DNA of 64,000 nt from Bog-473 sp963807775 (GTDB taxonomy: Bacteria; Actinomycetota; Acidimicrobiia; Acidimicrobiales; RAAP-2), in the NCBI GenBank assembly GCA_963807775.1, contig CAWECY010000004.1, positions 730,971-794,970 on the forward strand. Reading direction: 5' to 3'. Made by a program: the position numbers and the translations under genes. This document shows positions 23,116 to 33,653 of the stretch, in pieces; positions within the stretch are counted from its first letter, which is position 1; every line of letters starts with the position of its first letter. Below the pieces are notes generated by a model. It worked only from the letters and a program-made list of their open reading frames with translations. It had not been told where the DNA came from and did no database searches.

Positions 23116-23717
23116 CAGCGGCCCCGGTGGATCCGCTGCGCCGTCGGGGAACGGGCCGGTCGAGCGACGGGGAGCGGTGGTCGTTGCCGTCGGGATGGCC
23201 CAGAGCCACTGCGCAGAACAGGCGCCAGTCGCTGGGGACGCCGAGCCTCGCCAGCTCGGCCTCCCCCCGGAAGGTCCCGAGAACGCACGCCCCGAGGCCG
23301 GCGTCGACCGCGCCCAGAAGGACGGTCATGACGCCGAAGGCGGCGTCGCCCGTCCAGTAGGGGACGGGCCAACGTCGACTCCCTCGCCCGAGGCCGGAGC
23401 GGGACTTGTCCTCCTCGCCGTAGCGGGCGACGTAGGTGTCGGGCGACGAGTAGGCCAGCAGGACCACCGGGGCCCGCCGCAGCCCCTCCGAACGCGAGGC
23501 TGCGCTGGCCCGCCATTCCTCGTCGGTGGTGGCGTCGAAGTAGGCCGCCGTCTGTTCCGGTCCCTCCAGCACGACCCAGCCGGTGCCCCTGGTGTTGCCG
23601 GCCGTGGGGGAGCGCAGGGCCGCCGGCAGGATGCTGGTCGACGACGGCCGGCTCGACCGGCTCGGGCGAGAAGCTGCGCACCATGGCTCGCCGGCGGATG
23701 GCCTCGTGCAGTTCCAT
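23063..23717 (-). CDS. Nitroreductase-family protein, frameshifted
   Basis: About 218 aa. FMN-dependent oxidoreductase fold: MELHEAIRRRAMVRSFSPEPVEP is the typical start, with the RRRxxRxF FMN-phosphate contact. After a shift near 23640, SILPAALRSPTAGNTRGTGWVVL follows and the central part leads to YWTGDAAFGVMTVLLGAVDAGLGACVLG, the second FMN-binding helix. ALGHPDGND near the end corresponds to the usual GxP region. The reading frame extends over the start of the downstream membrane protein, so they overlap by about 50 bp. The physiological substrate is unknown. Confidence 0.82.
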
Positions 23718-23849
23718 GGCGGGCAGTCTTCCACCGGGGCCGAACGGGGCCTGCTCCGCGACGTCTCCCGGGAATGTTGACCCCGCTGGTAGTGTTTTAC
23801 CTTCGATGCCAGCCGTAGAGGCGGTCTGGTGCGACCCGGAGGTTCGAAA

Positions 23850-25014
23850 GTGCCCACTCCCCGAGACCTGCTGAACGAGGCCAAGGAGTCCATCCGCGAG
23901 GTGGACCAGGCCGACGCGCAAGCCCTGCTGGAGGGCGGCGGCGTGACCTTCCTCGACGTCCGGGAGCCCGACGAGTACGAGCAGGGCGCCCTGCCCAACG
24001 CCGTCCACCTGCCCCGCGGCCACCTCGAGTTCCAGGTGGAGGGCAAGCTGCCCGACAAGGCGGCGCCCGATCGTCGTCTACTGCGCCGGGGGCGTGCGCT
24101 CGGCCTTCGCCGCCAAGACCATGGGCGACCTGGGCTACACCGACGTGCAGTCGATGATCGGTGGCTTCAACAAGTGGAAGGACGACGACCGTCCCTGGGC
24201 GGCTCCGCAGACGCTGACGCCGGCCCAGCGCAACCGCTACCAGCGCCACCTCCTGCTGCCCGAGGTGGGCGAGGTCGGCCAGCTGAAGCTGCTCGGATCG
24301 AAGGTCCTCCTGCTCGGCGCGGGCGGCCTGGGATCGCCGGCGGCCCTCTACCTGGCCGCGGCCGGCGTCGGGACGCTCGGCATCATCGACATGGACGTCG
24401 TCGACGAGTCCAACCTGCAGCGCCAGATCCTGCACAACATGGACCGCATCGGCGACCGCAAGGTCGACTCGGCCAAGAAGACGCTGACGGCGCTGAACCC
24501 CGACGTGAACGTCGTCACCTACGACGTGCGCCTCGGCGCGGACAACATCCTCGACATCATCGACGGGTACGACGCCATCGTCGACGGGACCGACAACTTC
24601 CCGACCCGCTACCTCGTCAACGACGCCTCGCTGCTCAAGCGGATCCCCGTGATCCACGGCTCCATCTTCCGCTTCGAGGGGCAGGCCACGGTCTTCGACC
24701 CCTACAACGGTCCCTGCTACCGCTGCCTCATCCCCGAGCCGCCGCCGGCCGAGCTGGCGCCGTCGTGCTCGGAGGCGGGCGTGCTGGGCGTGCTGCCCGG
24801 CATCATCGGGTCCATTCAGGCCGTCGAGACCATCAAGGTGCTCCTCGGGCTGGGCGACCCGCTGATCGGGCGGCTGCTGGCCTACGACGCGCTCGAGGAG
24901 TCGTTCCGCACCTTCAAGGTGCGCCGGGACCCGGCCTGCCCGGCCTGCGGGCCCGACGCCGGTGAGATCGTCATCGCCGAGTACGACGATCTCTGCATGC
25001 CGCACGCGCACTGA
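23850..25014 (+). CDS. Rhodanese-ThiF/MoeB sulfur-carrier adenylyltransferase, one frameshift
   Basis: About 388 aa. The N-terminal rhodanese domain (residues 1-115) has FLDVREPDEYEQG and an active-site cysteine in VVYCAGGVRSA. The C-terminal E1-like domain has LLLGAGGLGSPAALYLAAAGVG (ATP binding), NLQRQILH, DGTDNFPTR and zinc ligands in CYRCLIP and CPACG. It would adenylate and thiolate a small sulfur carrier (MoaD/ThiS/CysO type). Rhodanese first is the reverse of MoeZ, where it is C-terminal, but is known in PRK08762-type proteins. The start is GTG 23850, preceded by GGAGG at the right distance. One +1 break lies near 24063. No carrier-protein gene is nearby. Confidence 0.9.
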
Positions 25015-25069
25015 GCCGCCGCACTGACGCCGCGACGCCGCTCGGCGCCCGCTGGGCCCTCGTGCCTAG

Positions 25070-26385
25070 AGTGGCCGCACGTCCCCGACCGACCTGCTCA
25101 CACGCCCGGTCCCCGAGGCCGGCACGCCGGCGCCGCCGGCCGAGCCGCCCGGGCTGACCTCGCGGCGGGTCAAGCGCAATCGCCGCTTCTGGGCGGTCGG
25201 GCCTCGTGGTGCTGGCCCTCGTCCTGGTGCTCGTGCTCAGCCGGGGGGGCGGGCACCCGTCGGCGGCGGGGCAGAGCCACTGCGGCGGGCCCACCACCAC
25301 AAGCCCCCGCCGCCGCACGCCGGGAACCCCCGCCTCGATCCGGACTGGGAGGGCGACGGGCAGGCCGTCACCTTCGCCTTCGGCGGGGACGTGCACTTCC
25401 CGGCCGGGACCAACCTCGGGGACCGGCTGGCGGCGGACCCGACCGATGCCCTGGGGCCGACGGTGCCCGCCCTCCTCTCGGGCGTCGACCTCTCCATGGT
25501 GAACCTCGAGTCCGCCTTGACGACGGCACCTGCCCGCAACCGCAGGACAAGCAGTACGTCTTCTCCGCGCCGGCGTCCGCCGTGAGCGCCTTCAAGGGCG
25601 CCGGCGTGTCGCTCATCACCGAGGCCAACAACCACGGCGAGGACTGCGGGCCGGCCGGCCTGCAGATGGCGCTGGCCACGCGGGCCCAGACGGGCTACAC
25701 CATTCTCGGCATCGGCCAGAACGCGGCGCAGGCCTTCACCCCGTACACGACCACCATCCACGGCCAGCACATCGCCATCATCGCCGCCACCCAGGTCATC
25801 GACTCCGACCTGCAGACGGCCTGGACGGCGACCGCCACCCAGCCCGGGCTCGCCTCGGCGTACGACGTGAACGACCTCGTGGCCGCCGTGGAGGCGGCGC
25901 GCAAGACCGCCGACACGGTGATCGTGTACCTGCACTGGGGGACCGAGCTCGACGCGTGCCCCAACCCGCTGCAGGAGCCGCTGGCCCAGGTGCTGGTGCA
26001 GGCGGGCGCCGACATCATCGTGGGCACGCACGCCCACGTCCTGCTCGGCGGCGGCTACCTCGGCTCGGCCTACGTCGACTACGGCCTGGGCAACTTCGCC
26101 TTCTACGACAACTCGCCCCCCGAGAACGCCAGCGGCTCGCTGGTCATCACGGCGACCGGCCGCCACATCGACCAGGTGACATGGCGACCGGCCGTGATCG
26201 TCGACGACCTGCCCCAGCCGCTCTCGGGCGACGCCGCCACCGCGGCGCTGGCGGCGTGGAACCAGGCCCGCTCCTGCACCAACGTCGCGGTGACGCCCGG
26301 GGCCCCGGTGGCCTCGGCGCAGACAGAGACGCGCCCGCACCGGCCGCGGCGGTGCAGACGCTCTCGGCGGACTCGGGGTACGTAG
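25070..26385 (+). CDS. CapA/PgsA-like metallophosphatase-fold protein, frameshifted
   Basis: About 430 aa. An N-terminal cytosolic tail (SRRVKRNRRFWAVG) is followed by a signal anchor (LVVLALVLVLVL), then the CapA domain outside. That domain includes VTFAFGGDVHF (metal-binding GDVH), SGVDLSMVNLESAL, LITEANNHGEDCG (NNH), VIVYLHWGTELDACP (HWGTE) and IIVGTHAHVLLGG (GTHAH), and YVDYGLGNFAF. These are the PGA_cap motifs seen in poly-gamma-glutamate capsule proteins and relatives. Breaks are near 25197 and 25528, and probably one near the start codon. The C-terminus may extend past 26385. The capsule role is family inference; no pgsBC genes are present. Confidence 0.8.
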
Positions 26386-26445
26386 CGCGCGACGGGCACG
26401 CCTGGCCCGAGCGGACGAACCGGAGCGAGCAGCTAGACAGGGACC

Positions 26446-27318
26446 ATGACTCCGACCAGCGGCTCCGGCCGAGACCTTCCATGTGAACGGCGTCGACCTG
26501 GCCTGGTCCGAACGGGGGAGCAGCCCGGCGGGGACGCCGACGCTCGTGCTCTGCCACGGCTACACCGGGTCCGCCCTCGACTTCGCGCTCGTGGTCGACT
26601 CGCTGGCGGCCGACCGGCGTGTGGTGACGCTCGACCAGCGGGGGCACGGCCACTCCACGAAGACGGGGCACCTCGAGGGCTACACCATCGAGCAGCTCTC
26701 GGCCGACCTCGCGGCCTTTCTGGAGGCGGTGGGGGAGGGGCCGGTCGACCTGCTGGGGCACTCCATGGGCGGCCGGGTGGTCATGGGCCTCGTGCTGGCC
26801 CGGCCTGACCTCGTGCGCTCGCTGATCCTCATGGACACCAGCGCGTGGTCCTTCCTCCCGCCCGACGAGGAGATCCGCGCCCTCGTCCACGGCTTCATCG
26901 ACGCGTTCGACCCGGCACGGGGCATGCCGGCGACGCTCAGCATGGGTGGCCCCGAGGACGTGCTGATCGAGGCGCACACGCCGGCCGAGTGGCGCAAGGA
27001 GAAGGACGCCATCTTCGCCGGCATGGACCCCTACGCCGTGAAGGCACTGGGCAGGTGCTGATGGGCGACGCCGCCGACGACGACGCCTCCCTGCGGGCCA
27101 GGCTCCCCTCCATCGCCTGCCCGACCACCGTCATTGTGGGCGAGCACGACCACCCGCTGGTCGACCAGGCGCCCGAGTTGGCCGGCGAGGTGGCGAACGG
27201 CCGTCTGACCGTCATTCCCGGGGCGTACCACTCGCCACAACTGACACATGCGTCCGAGTGGCGGGCGGCCGTCGAGGCGCATCTGGCCTGGGCCGCGACG
27301 TCCCCGGTGGCGCAGTGA
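26446..27318 (+). CDS. Alpha/beta hydrolase, frameshifted
   Basis: About 290 aa. Start ATG 26446 (MTPTSGSG). After a +1 near 26475 it runs VNGVDLAWSERG, TLVLCHGYTGSALDF (oxyanion HGYTG) and LDQRGHGHSTKTG. VDLLGHSMGGRVVMGL is the nucleophile elbow, Ser in GHSMGG. A -1 near 27055 leads to the C-terminal third with TTVIVGEHDHPLV (acid) and VIPGAYHSPQLTH (catalytic His region). Complete canonical hydrolase. The stop overlaps the GTG of the next gene by four bases (GTGA), so it is translationally coupled to the aldo/keto reductase. Confidence 0.83.
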
Positions 27319-28323
27319 GCGACGCCTCGCCTCCGCAGGCCGGCGATCGCATTGAGCTCGCCGGCACCGATGTCGCCATCCCGCCCTTGGGCGTGGGCAC
27401 GTGGGCCTGGGGCGACAAGGGAACCTGGGGCATGGGCGGCTACGACCAGTCCCTGACGGAGTCGAGCATCCGCGAGGCGTGGGAGGCGAGCATCGCCGCG
27501 GGCGTCGTCCTCTTCGACACCGCCGAGATCTACGGAGGCGGCGAGAGCGAGCGCATCATCGGCCGCCTGCTCGCCGCCGACCCCGGCGTGCGCAACCGGG
27601 TGGTCATCGCGACCAAGTTCATGCCGAGCCCGTGGAAGGTGAACGTGCGCGCCGCGCTCGCTGTCGGCGGCCCGCAAGTCACGCGAGCGGTTGGGGATCG
27701 ACGCGATCGACCTCTACCAAATTCACGGGCCGGTCTCGCTGCGCTCGCACGACGCATTGGCTGAGGCACTGGCCACCGCGCACGCCGAGGGCATCGTGCG
27801 CGCCGTCGGCGTCTCGAACTACTCGGCCAAGGAGACCAAGTCCATCGATGCCGCTCTGCGCAAGCGCGGCCTCAGATTGGCCAGCAACCAAATCGAGTTC
27901 TCCCTGCTGCGCGCCATGCCGCTCCGTGTCGGGCTCATCAGCACCTGCCGCGAGCTCGGCGTCGTGCCCTTGGCCTACTCGCCCATCGGGCAGGGGCGCC
28001 TGACGGGCAAGTACTCCGCGGCCAACCCGCCTCCCCGCGGTCGCTCGTTCTCGGCCCACCCGATGGCGGAGGTGGACACGGTCGTGGCCCTGCTGCGCCG
28101 CATCGGCGAGGCCCACGGCGACCGCACCCCGAGCCAGGTGGCGCTGGCCTGGCTCATCGCCCAGGGGGCGGTGCCCATCCCCGGGGCCAAGAACGGGGAC
28201 CAGGCCCAGCAGAATGCCGGGGCCCTGGGCTGGCGTTTGACCGGCGAAGAGCTGGACCTCCTCACCTCGGCCTCGCTCTACGGCAGGCGGGGGATCTCGC
28301 AGCGCATTTGGCAGCACGGCTGA
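27315..28323 (+). CDS. Aldo/keto reductase, one frameshift
   Basis: About 335 aa TIM-barrel NADPH oxidoreductase. PPLGVGTWAWGDKGTWGMGG opens the barrel, FDTAEIYGGGESERIIG holds the catalytic Asp and Tyr, and VVIATKFMPSPWK the catalytic Lys. After a shift near 27668 it continues GIDAIDLYQIHGP (catalytic His), VGVSNYSAKE and IPGAKNGDQAQQNAGAL, the C-terminal cofactor-binding loop. All four catalytic residues (D, Y, K, H) are seen. The GTG start overlaps the previous stop. Substrate unknown. Confidence 0.88.
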
Positions 28324-28344
28324 CACCGGCGGTACCGTCTTGAG

Positions 28345-29309
28345 GTGATCGCCGCCCTCGCCGACACGGGACTCCCGCCCCTGCGGCGGCTCGCAGCTCT
28401 TCTCCACCCAGTTCGACTTCGTCCCGGTGGCGATGATCGTGGTCGCCCTGGTGCTCTACCTGTGGGGCGTCAAGCGCAACAACGCCCTCCACCCGCGCCA
28501 CCCCTGGTCGGTCGGCAAGACGGTCGCCTGGATCGGCGCGCTCTTCTGCACCGCGGTGGCCATCTTCAGCTTCATCGGCGTCTACGACGGCGAGCTGTTC
28601 TGGGACCACATGGTCCAGCACCTGATCCTGATCATGGTGGCCGCCCCGCTCTTCGCCATCGCCTCCCCGCTGCGAGCTGGCCTGGCGCTCGACCTCGGGC
28701 ACGGCGCACCTCGTCGTCACCGAGGCGCTGCGCTCGCGCGTGGCGAGGATCCTCGGGAACCCCATCGTGGCCTTCATCCTCTACGCCGTCGTCATCCCGG
28801 TCAGCCACCTGACCAGCTGGTACAACCTCACCCTCGAGCACGAGAGCGTGCACAACGCCGAGCACCTGGCCTTCTTGCTCGTGGGCTATCTCTTCTGGCG
28901 CCAGATCTTCGGCAGCGACCCCAACGCGCACCGGCTCCATCCCGCCCTGCAGTTCTTCTACCTCTTCATGGCCATCCCGATCGACACCTTCACCGGGCTG
29001 TCACTGGCCGGTGCGAGCCACGAGCTGTTCCCCGCCTACTTCGCCACCCACCGGACCTGGGGCCCGTCCTATGTGACCGACCTCCACGTCGGCGGCGACA
29101 TCATGTGGGTCGTCGGCGACACGCTGATGCTGTGGCCGATGATCCCCGTTGCCCTGCGCTGGATGCACATGGACGAGCGCAGGGCGGACCGGATCGACCG
29201 CGAGCTCGACGAGGCGGCGCGGCGCGAGGCCGCCGCCGCGGGCCCCGTCCCCGATCATCCGCCGAGGTCCATCAGCTCCACGCGGACCCCGTCGGGGTCG
29301 GTGCAGTAG
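28345..29309 (+). CDS. ctaG: Cytochrome c oxidase assembly factor CtaG-like membrane protein, frameshifted
   Basis: About 320 aa. Hydrophobic helices include MIVVALVLYLWGVKR, TVAWIGALFCTAVAIFSF, VQHLILIMVAAPLFAIASP and VAFILYAVVIPVSHLT. HNAEHLAFLLVGYLFWRQIFG and GDTLMLWPMIPVALRWM follow. The order DHMVQHLILIMVAAPL and HNAEHLAFL is characteristic of the caa3-type CtaG family (PF09678), proposed to help copper insertion into heme-copper oxidases. Breaks are near 28395 and 28680. No oxidase subunit gene is in the window. The 3' end overlaps the convergent VOC gene. Confidence 0.82.
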
Positions 29310-29707
29310 ACGAACTCGAGGGCCGTCCCGCCGAGGTCGATGCTGGTCCGGCTCGACTCGACGATCGCCCCGCCGAGCTCCACCATGCGGGCTGCCGTGC
29401 CCGCCACGTCGCGCACCCGGAAGGACAGGTGCGTCAGCCCGAGCTGATTCACCGCCCGCCGTTCCCGCGATCCGAACGGTGCAGGCTCCCGGAAGGCCAA
29501 GAGCTCAATGGCGGTCGGCCCGCGCCGGATGAATTGCGACGTCACGTCCACATCGGGGAACTCCATGAGCCGGGCGAACTCGGAGCCGATGGCGTGCGAC
29601 TCGGCCTTCTCGAAGCCGAGCGCGTCGCAGTAGAAGCGCAGCGACCGCTCGAGGTCGCTGACGCAGATGCCGAAGTGCGAGAAAACGGGTCCCGGGGTGT
29701 CGTCCAC
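29255..29707 (-). CDS. VOC-family protein
   Basis: Intact, 150 aa; start GTG 29707 (VDDTPGPVFSHFGI). Two VOC modules: FGICVSDLERSLRFYCDALGF and LTHLSFRVRDVAGTAARMVELGG. It ends YCTDPDGVRVELMDLGG with the terminal metal-ligand Glu. Divergent from the acyl-CoA mutase (57 bp between starts), so methylmalonyl-CoA epimerase comes to mind. Overall it resembles generic lactoylglutathione-lyase-like proteins more than characterised epimerases. I leave it unnamed. Confidence 0.82.
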   Translation of the reverse strand: MDDTPGPVFSHFGICVSDLERSLRFYCDALGFEKAESHAIGSEFARLMEFPDVDVTSQFIRRGPTAIELLAFREPAPFGSRERRAVNQLGLTHLSFRVRDVAGTAARMVELGGAIVESSRTSIDLGGTALEFVYCTDPDGVRVELMDLGG

Positions 29708-29763
29708 GCCCGTATTCTGCCCCGTGTCGCCGGGGCGCCCTGATCCTTCGTAGGCTCTTCGCC

Positions 29764-31372
29764 GTGACACCGGAGAAGAAGGACCCCCAGGCCGACCCCG
29801 AGCGTCGTGACCGACTCGGGCATCGTCATTCAGCCGGTCTACCGAGCGGAGGACCTCGAAGGCTGGGATCCGGCCTCGCAGCTGGGAGAGCCGGGGGCGT
29901 TCCCCTTCACCAGGGGCGTCCACGCCGGCATGTACCGCTCGAAGTTGTGGACCATGCGCCAGTACGCCGGGTTCGGCTCCGCCGAGCAGACCAACCTGCG
30001 CTTCAAGTTCCTCCTCGAGGCCGGACAGACCGGGCTGTCGTGCGCGTTCGATCTGCCGACCCAGATGGGGTACGACTCCGACCATCCCCGGGCCGAGGGC
30101 GAGGTGGGCAAGGTCGGCGTCGCCATCGATTCGCTGGCCGACATGCGCCTCCTGATGGCCGACCTCCCGATGGACAAGGTGACGACGTCCATGACGATCA
30201 ACGCCACCGGGGCGATCCTGCTGCTCCTCTACCAACTGGTGGCCGAGGAGCAGGGGGTGGCGAGCGAGAAGATCCGCGGCACCATTCAGAACGACATTCT
30301 GAAGGAGTACATCGCCCGCGGGACCTACATCTACCCGCCGCGCCCTTCCATGCGCCTCATCGTCGACACGTTCTCCTACTGCGCGGCGAACCTGCCGAGC
30401 TGGAACACCATCTCCATCTCGGGGTACCACATCCGTGAGGCCGGTTCGACGGCGGTGCAGGAGATCGCCTTCACTCTCGCCAACGGCATCGCCTACGTCG
30501 AGGCGGCGATCGCGGCCGGAATGGACGTCGACGCCTTCGCACCCCGCCTGTCGTTCTTCTGGAACGCGCACAACAACCTCTTCGAAGAGGTGGCGAAGTA
30601 CCGGGCGGCGCGGCGCATGTGGGCCCGCATCATGACCGAGCGCTTCGGCGCCAAGGACGAGCGCTCCAAGATGCTGCGCTTCCACACCCAGACCGGTGGG
30701 TCGACCCTGACCGCCCAGCAGCCCGAGAACAACATCGTCCGGGTGACGGTGCAGAGCCTGGCCGCGGCCCTCGGCGGCACGCAGAGCCTGCACACCAACG
30801 GCTTCGACGAGGCCCTCGGGCTGCCGACGACGCGCGCTGCCAAAATCGCCCTGCGCACGCAGCAGATCGTCGGCTTCGAGTCCGGCGTGGCGGACACGGT
30901 CGATCCGTTGGCCGGCTCGTACTTCGTGGAGTCGCTCACCGACGAGGTCGAGCAGGCGGCCAATGAGTACCTGGAGCGGATCGAGCAGCTCGGCGGCGCG
31001 GTGGCGGCCATTGAGGCCCGGTTCATGCAGGAGGAGATCGAGGCGGCCGCCTACAGCTTCGCCAAGGCCGTGGACGACGGCGAGAAGGTGGTCGTCGGCG
31101 TCAACCGGTTCACCGACGCCGAGGCGGAGCCCACCGAGGTGTTCCCGATCGACGTCACGCTGCAGCAGATCCAGATCGACCGCACCCAGTCGGTGCGCGC
31201 CGAGCGGGACCAGGCCGCGGTGGAGCGCGCCCTGGCCGACGTCGCCGAGACGGCCAAGGGCGACGGCAACCTGCTCGTGCCCATGAAGGCGGCCCTCAAG
31301 CAGATGGCCACCCTCGGCGAGGTGTCGGACGTCCTGCGGGGCGAGTTCGGCGTGTACCAACCCGGGGGCTGA
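29764..31372 (+). CDS. Acyl-CoA mutase large (substrate-binding) subunit, methylmalonyl-CoA mutase type
   Basis: About 535 aa TIM-barrel subunit without a B12 domain. A GTG at 29764 (VTPEKKDPQADPE) joins the main body after a +1 near 29803. The latter alone is 521 aa and open. TMRQYAGFG has the Tyr, and YIYPPRPSMRLI the Arg, that in methylmalonyl-CoA mutase contact the substrate carboxylate; isobutyryl-CoA mutases carry Phe and Gln there. SCAFDLPTQMGYDSDHP, TIQNDILKE and LHTNGFDEALGLPT are family hallmarks. It needs a separate small cobalamin-binding subunit, which is not in the window. The adenosyltransferase at 19.7 kb could supply cofactor. Confidence 0.9.
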
Positions 31373-31375
31373 GCG

Positions 31376-32060
31376 GTGGCGGGGGAGGGGCCGACCACAG
31401 TATCTGGCCCCTGTTCGGCCTCGTCGTCCGCACGCCACGGCTGGAGCTGCGCCTGCTGCGCGAGGACGAGTTCGGCGACCTGGTGGCGCTCATCGACGCG
31501 GGGATCCACGACCCCGGCACCATGCCCTTCTTCGTTCCCGTGGACCGACGTCGAGCCGCGGCAGCGGGCCCGGGAGGCCGCGCAGTGGATGTGGCGGCAC
31601 AGGGCCAACTGGTCGCCGTACAACTGGACACCTCACCTGTGGCGTCTTCGTGGACGGCAAGCCCATCGGCGTGCAGGAGCGTGGGGGCCGTGCACTTCCG
31701 CGCCGTGCGCTCCGTCGAGACGGGTTCGTGGCTCGGCCGGGCGCACCAGGGGCAAGGTCTGGGGCGGGAGATGCGCGAGGCGGTCCTGCACCTGGCCTTC
31801 GACGGCCTGGGCGCCGAGGAGGCGCTGAGCGGTGCCTTCGAGGACAACGTCGCCTCCTTGGCGACGTCGCGCGCGGTCGGGTACGAGGAGAACGGAGAGG
31901 CGAGAGGGCACCGCCGCGACGGCTCGGGCCGCACCATCCGCTTCCGCCTGGGACGGGAAGCCTGGGAACGGCGTCGTCGCGCCGACATCGAGATCATCGG
32001 GCTCGAGGGGTGCCTCGACATGTTCCTCGGGCCACTCACCTGGCTGAAGGCGCCCGGCAC
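31376..32060 (+). CDS. GNAT acetyltransferase (RimJ/RimL-like), frameshifted
   Basis: About 220 aa. The protein reads DHSIWPLFGLVVRTPRLELRLLREDE, GIHDPGTMPFFVP, TDVEPRQRAREAAQWMWRHR, VFVDGKPIGVQ, VHFRAVRSVETGSWLGRAHQGQGLGREMREAV and FEDNVASLATSRAVGYEENG. HQGQGLG is the acetyl-CoA pyrophosphate loop (Q/R-x-x-G-x-G/A), and the N-terminal TPRLELR is typical of this clade. At least three breaks occur (near 31410, 31545, 31640). It starts 4 bp after the mutase stop and converges on the HAD gene; the exact 3' end is uncertain. Confidence 0.75.
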
Positions 32061-32763
32061 GCGGCCCGGCCTCAGGACGGCGCCGGGCCGCTGTCGTGCG
32101 TGCTCCAGCGCGGCGGCGACCTCGCGCTGCCAGTCCTTGTCCCTGGTGAAGTGGACGGCCGCTCCAGCCGTGCCGCGTCGCGGCCTCGACGTTGCTCAGG
32201 GTGTCGTCGAGGAAGACCACCGCATGTCCGAGCCCGACGACGCCGAGAAGGCGCTCGGCCCGGTCATAGAAGCCCGGATCGCTCTTGACGACGCCCAGGT
32301 CGCCCGAGAAGGCGACGCCGCTGACGGGGAGCAACGTCTCCAGGCGCTCCTCGAGGAACCGGGCCCGCCGGGGCTCCTGGTTGGACACCAAGGCCAGTGG
32401 AATGCCGAGCTCGGACCAGGCGGTGGCGGCAGCAAGGACCGCCGGCTCGACGACGAAGTCCTCCTCGAACCAGCACTGCAGGGCGGCATCCACGCCCATG
32501 TCCCAGCCGAGCTCGTGCAGGGCCTCGGCCAGGGCGGTCTCGACGGCGCGCTCCCCGGTGATGACGTCGCCCCAGGCGCCGGCGAAGAGGGTCTCGTCCA
32601 AGCGGCCCGCGTCGACGCCGAAGCGCTCGCTGAAGGCAACCTGCCACGGCCCGCGCCCGCCGCGCTGGGGATCGAGGATCACGCCGTCGACGTCCAGGGC
32701 CAGGAGCACGCCGGCGGGCTCGGGCGGCGGGTCCTCATGACCCGGCGTCAATGGCGTCAGCAT
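32060..32763 (-). CDS. HAD-superfamily hydrolase, frameshifted near its end
   Basis: About 230 aa. Motif I is LLALDVDGVILDP (nucleophile Asp), with a helical cap domain (RLDETLFAGAWGDVITG). Motif II is IPLALVSNQEPRR, motif III lies in LGVVKSDPGFYDRA (Lys) and motif IV in AVVFLDDTLSNVEAA (DD). This is the complete set for a phosphatase or dehalogenase-like HAD. After a shift near 32180 the last segment reads VHFTRDKDWQREVAAALEHA, a familiar C-terminus. Its start overlaps the 3' end of the TPR gene by 29 bp. The physiological substrate is unknown. Confidence 0.82.
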
Positions 32764-33571
32764 CGTTCTGTGCCTTGCCTCGACGCGCCTTGCGGCCGAG
32801 CCCGGAGAACTTGCCGAGGAGCCAGTAGCCCCGTCGTTGCCGCACCGCGCTGCGCCGGAACGGATCGTCGGGCTCGAGGTGCTCGATGGCGCCGGCGACG
32901 ACCTGATCGAACATCAGGGAGGCTTCCTTGGATCGCTTCAGGGCCACCAACTCCGTGGCAATGGCCCACTTCTGGTAGAGGATCGTCCGCTGATCCCCTC
33001 CGTTTCGTTCCAGACCGGCGAGAGCCTCGGTGAACAGCCCCAGTGCCATTTCGTGATTGCCGAGGTGCCGATGCGACTGGGCCAGATCGATCTCCGCCTT
33101 GAAGGTCTCGAGGCTGTCGGGGCCGAGGGAGCGCCGGGTGGAGTCGAGAACCCGCACGCGCAATGGGAACTCATCGCCGTAGCGGCGGAGTTTGCGGAGG
33201 GTGATGGCCAAGTTGGTGGCCGTTTGGCGGGAGAGCTCGCTGTCTGGGCCGTCGTCCCGGTCGGATGACTCGAGGACACGCTCCCAGAGCCGACGCGCCG
33301 CCTCGTGTTCGCCGAGCCGGTCGAGGACGATGGCGAGGTTGAAATCGGTCCACCGCACCCGAGCCTCGTCGTGCTCGGCCGAGCGGTTCTGCAGGGACAG
33401 CGACGTCGTCAGCACCCGTTCGGCCTCGCGGAGCTCGCCCGCGTCGCGCAGGGCCCGGCCCAGCTGCACCATGGCGTCGAACGTGGTGGGGTCCGACTCT
33501 CCGTACAGCTCCTGCCGCGCGTCGAGGACCAGCCGGGCCTCCTCCACCTCGCGCTCCTGGCGCTCGTCCAT
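32735..33571 (-). CDS. Tetratricopeptide-repeat protein
   Basis: Intact, 278 aa, soluble. It consists of helical repeats resembling TPR_10/12: TTFDAMVQLGRALRDAGELREAERVL, RWTDFNLAIVLDRLGEHEAARRLW and TATNLAITLRKLRRYGDEFPL. SLETFKAEIDLAQSHRHLGNHEMAL follows. The pattern of about 42 residues per repeat is like the kinesin-light-chain type seen in many actinobacterial scaffold or NB-ARC-linked proteins. The C-terminus is basic. No enzymatic domain is attached. It overlaps the HAD gene start, so the two are probably coupled. Confidence 0.75.
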   Translation of the reverse strand: MDERQEREVEEARLVLDARQELYGESDPTTFDAMVQLGRALRDAGELREAERVLTTSLSLQNRSAEHDEARVRWTDFNLAIVLDRLGEHEAARRLWERVLESSDRDDGPDSELSRQTATNLAITLRKLRRYGDEFPLRVRVLDSTRRSLGPDSLETFKAEIDLAQSHRHLGNHEMALGLFTEALAGLERNGGDQRTILYQKWAIATELVALKRSKEASLMFDQVVAGAIEHLEPDDPFRRSAVRQRRGYWLLGKFSGLGRKARRGKAQNDADAIDAGS

Positions 33572-33624
33572 TGCGGGCCGACGTTACCGGCCGGGATGGC
33601 CCCGCCGGTCGGTGGGGCGATCGA

Positions 33625-33653
33625 GGCGATCAGGCGATCAGGCGATCAGGCGA
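33625..33653. repeat. Short tandem repeat, unit GGCGATCA, about 3.6 copies
   Basis: GGCGATCA is repeated perfectly between the TPR gene start (33571) and the 3' end of the next minus-strand gene (stop at 33646), overlapping that gene's final codons. It looks like simple slippage. A role is not evident. Confidence 0.8.

Noticed and set aside
29255..29707. Naming the VOC protein methylmalonyl-CoA epimerase
   Set aside because: The only support is adjacency to the mutase. Its sequence resembles generic VOC proteins and no epimerase-specific residues could be confirmed.
29255..31438. A 727-codon minus-strand frame covering the acyl-CoA mutase
   Set aside because: Only its end, the VOC protein up to 29707, is real. 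The rest is antisense to the conserved mutase.
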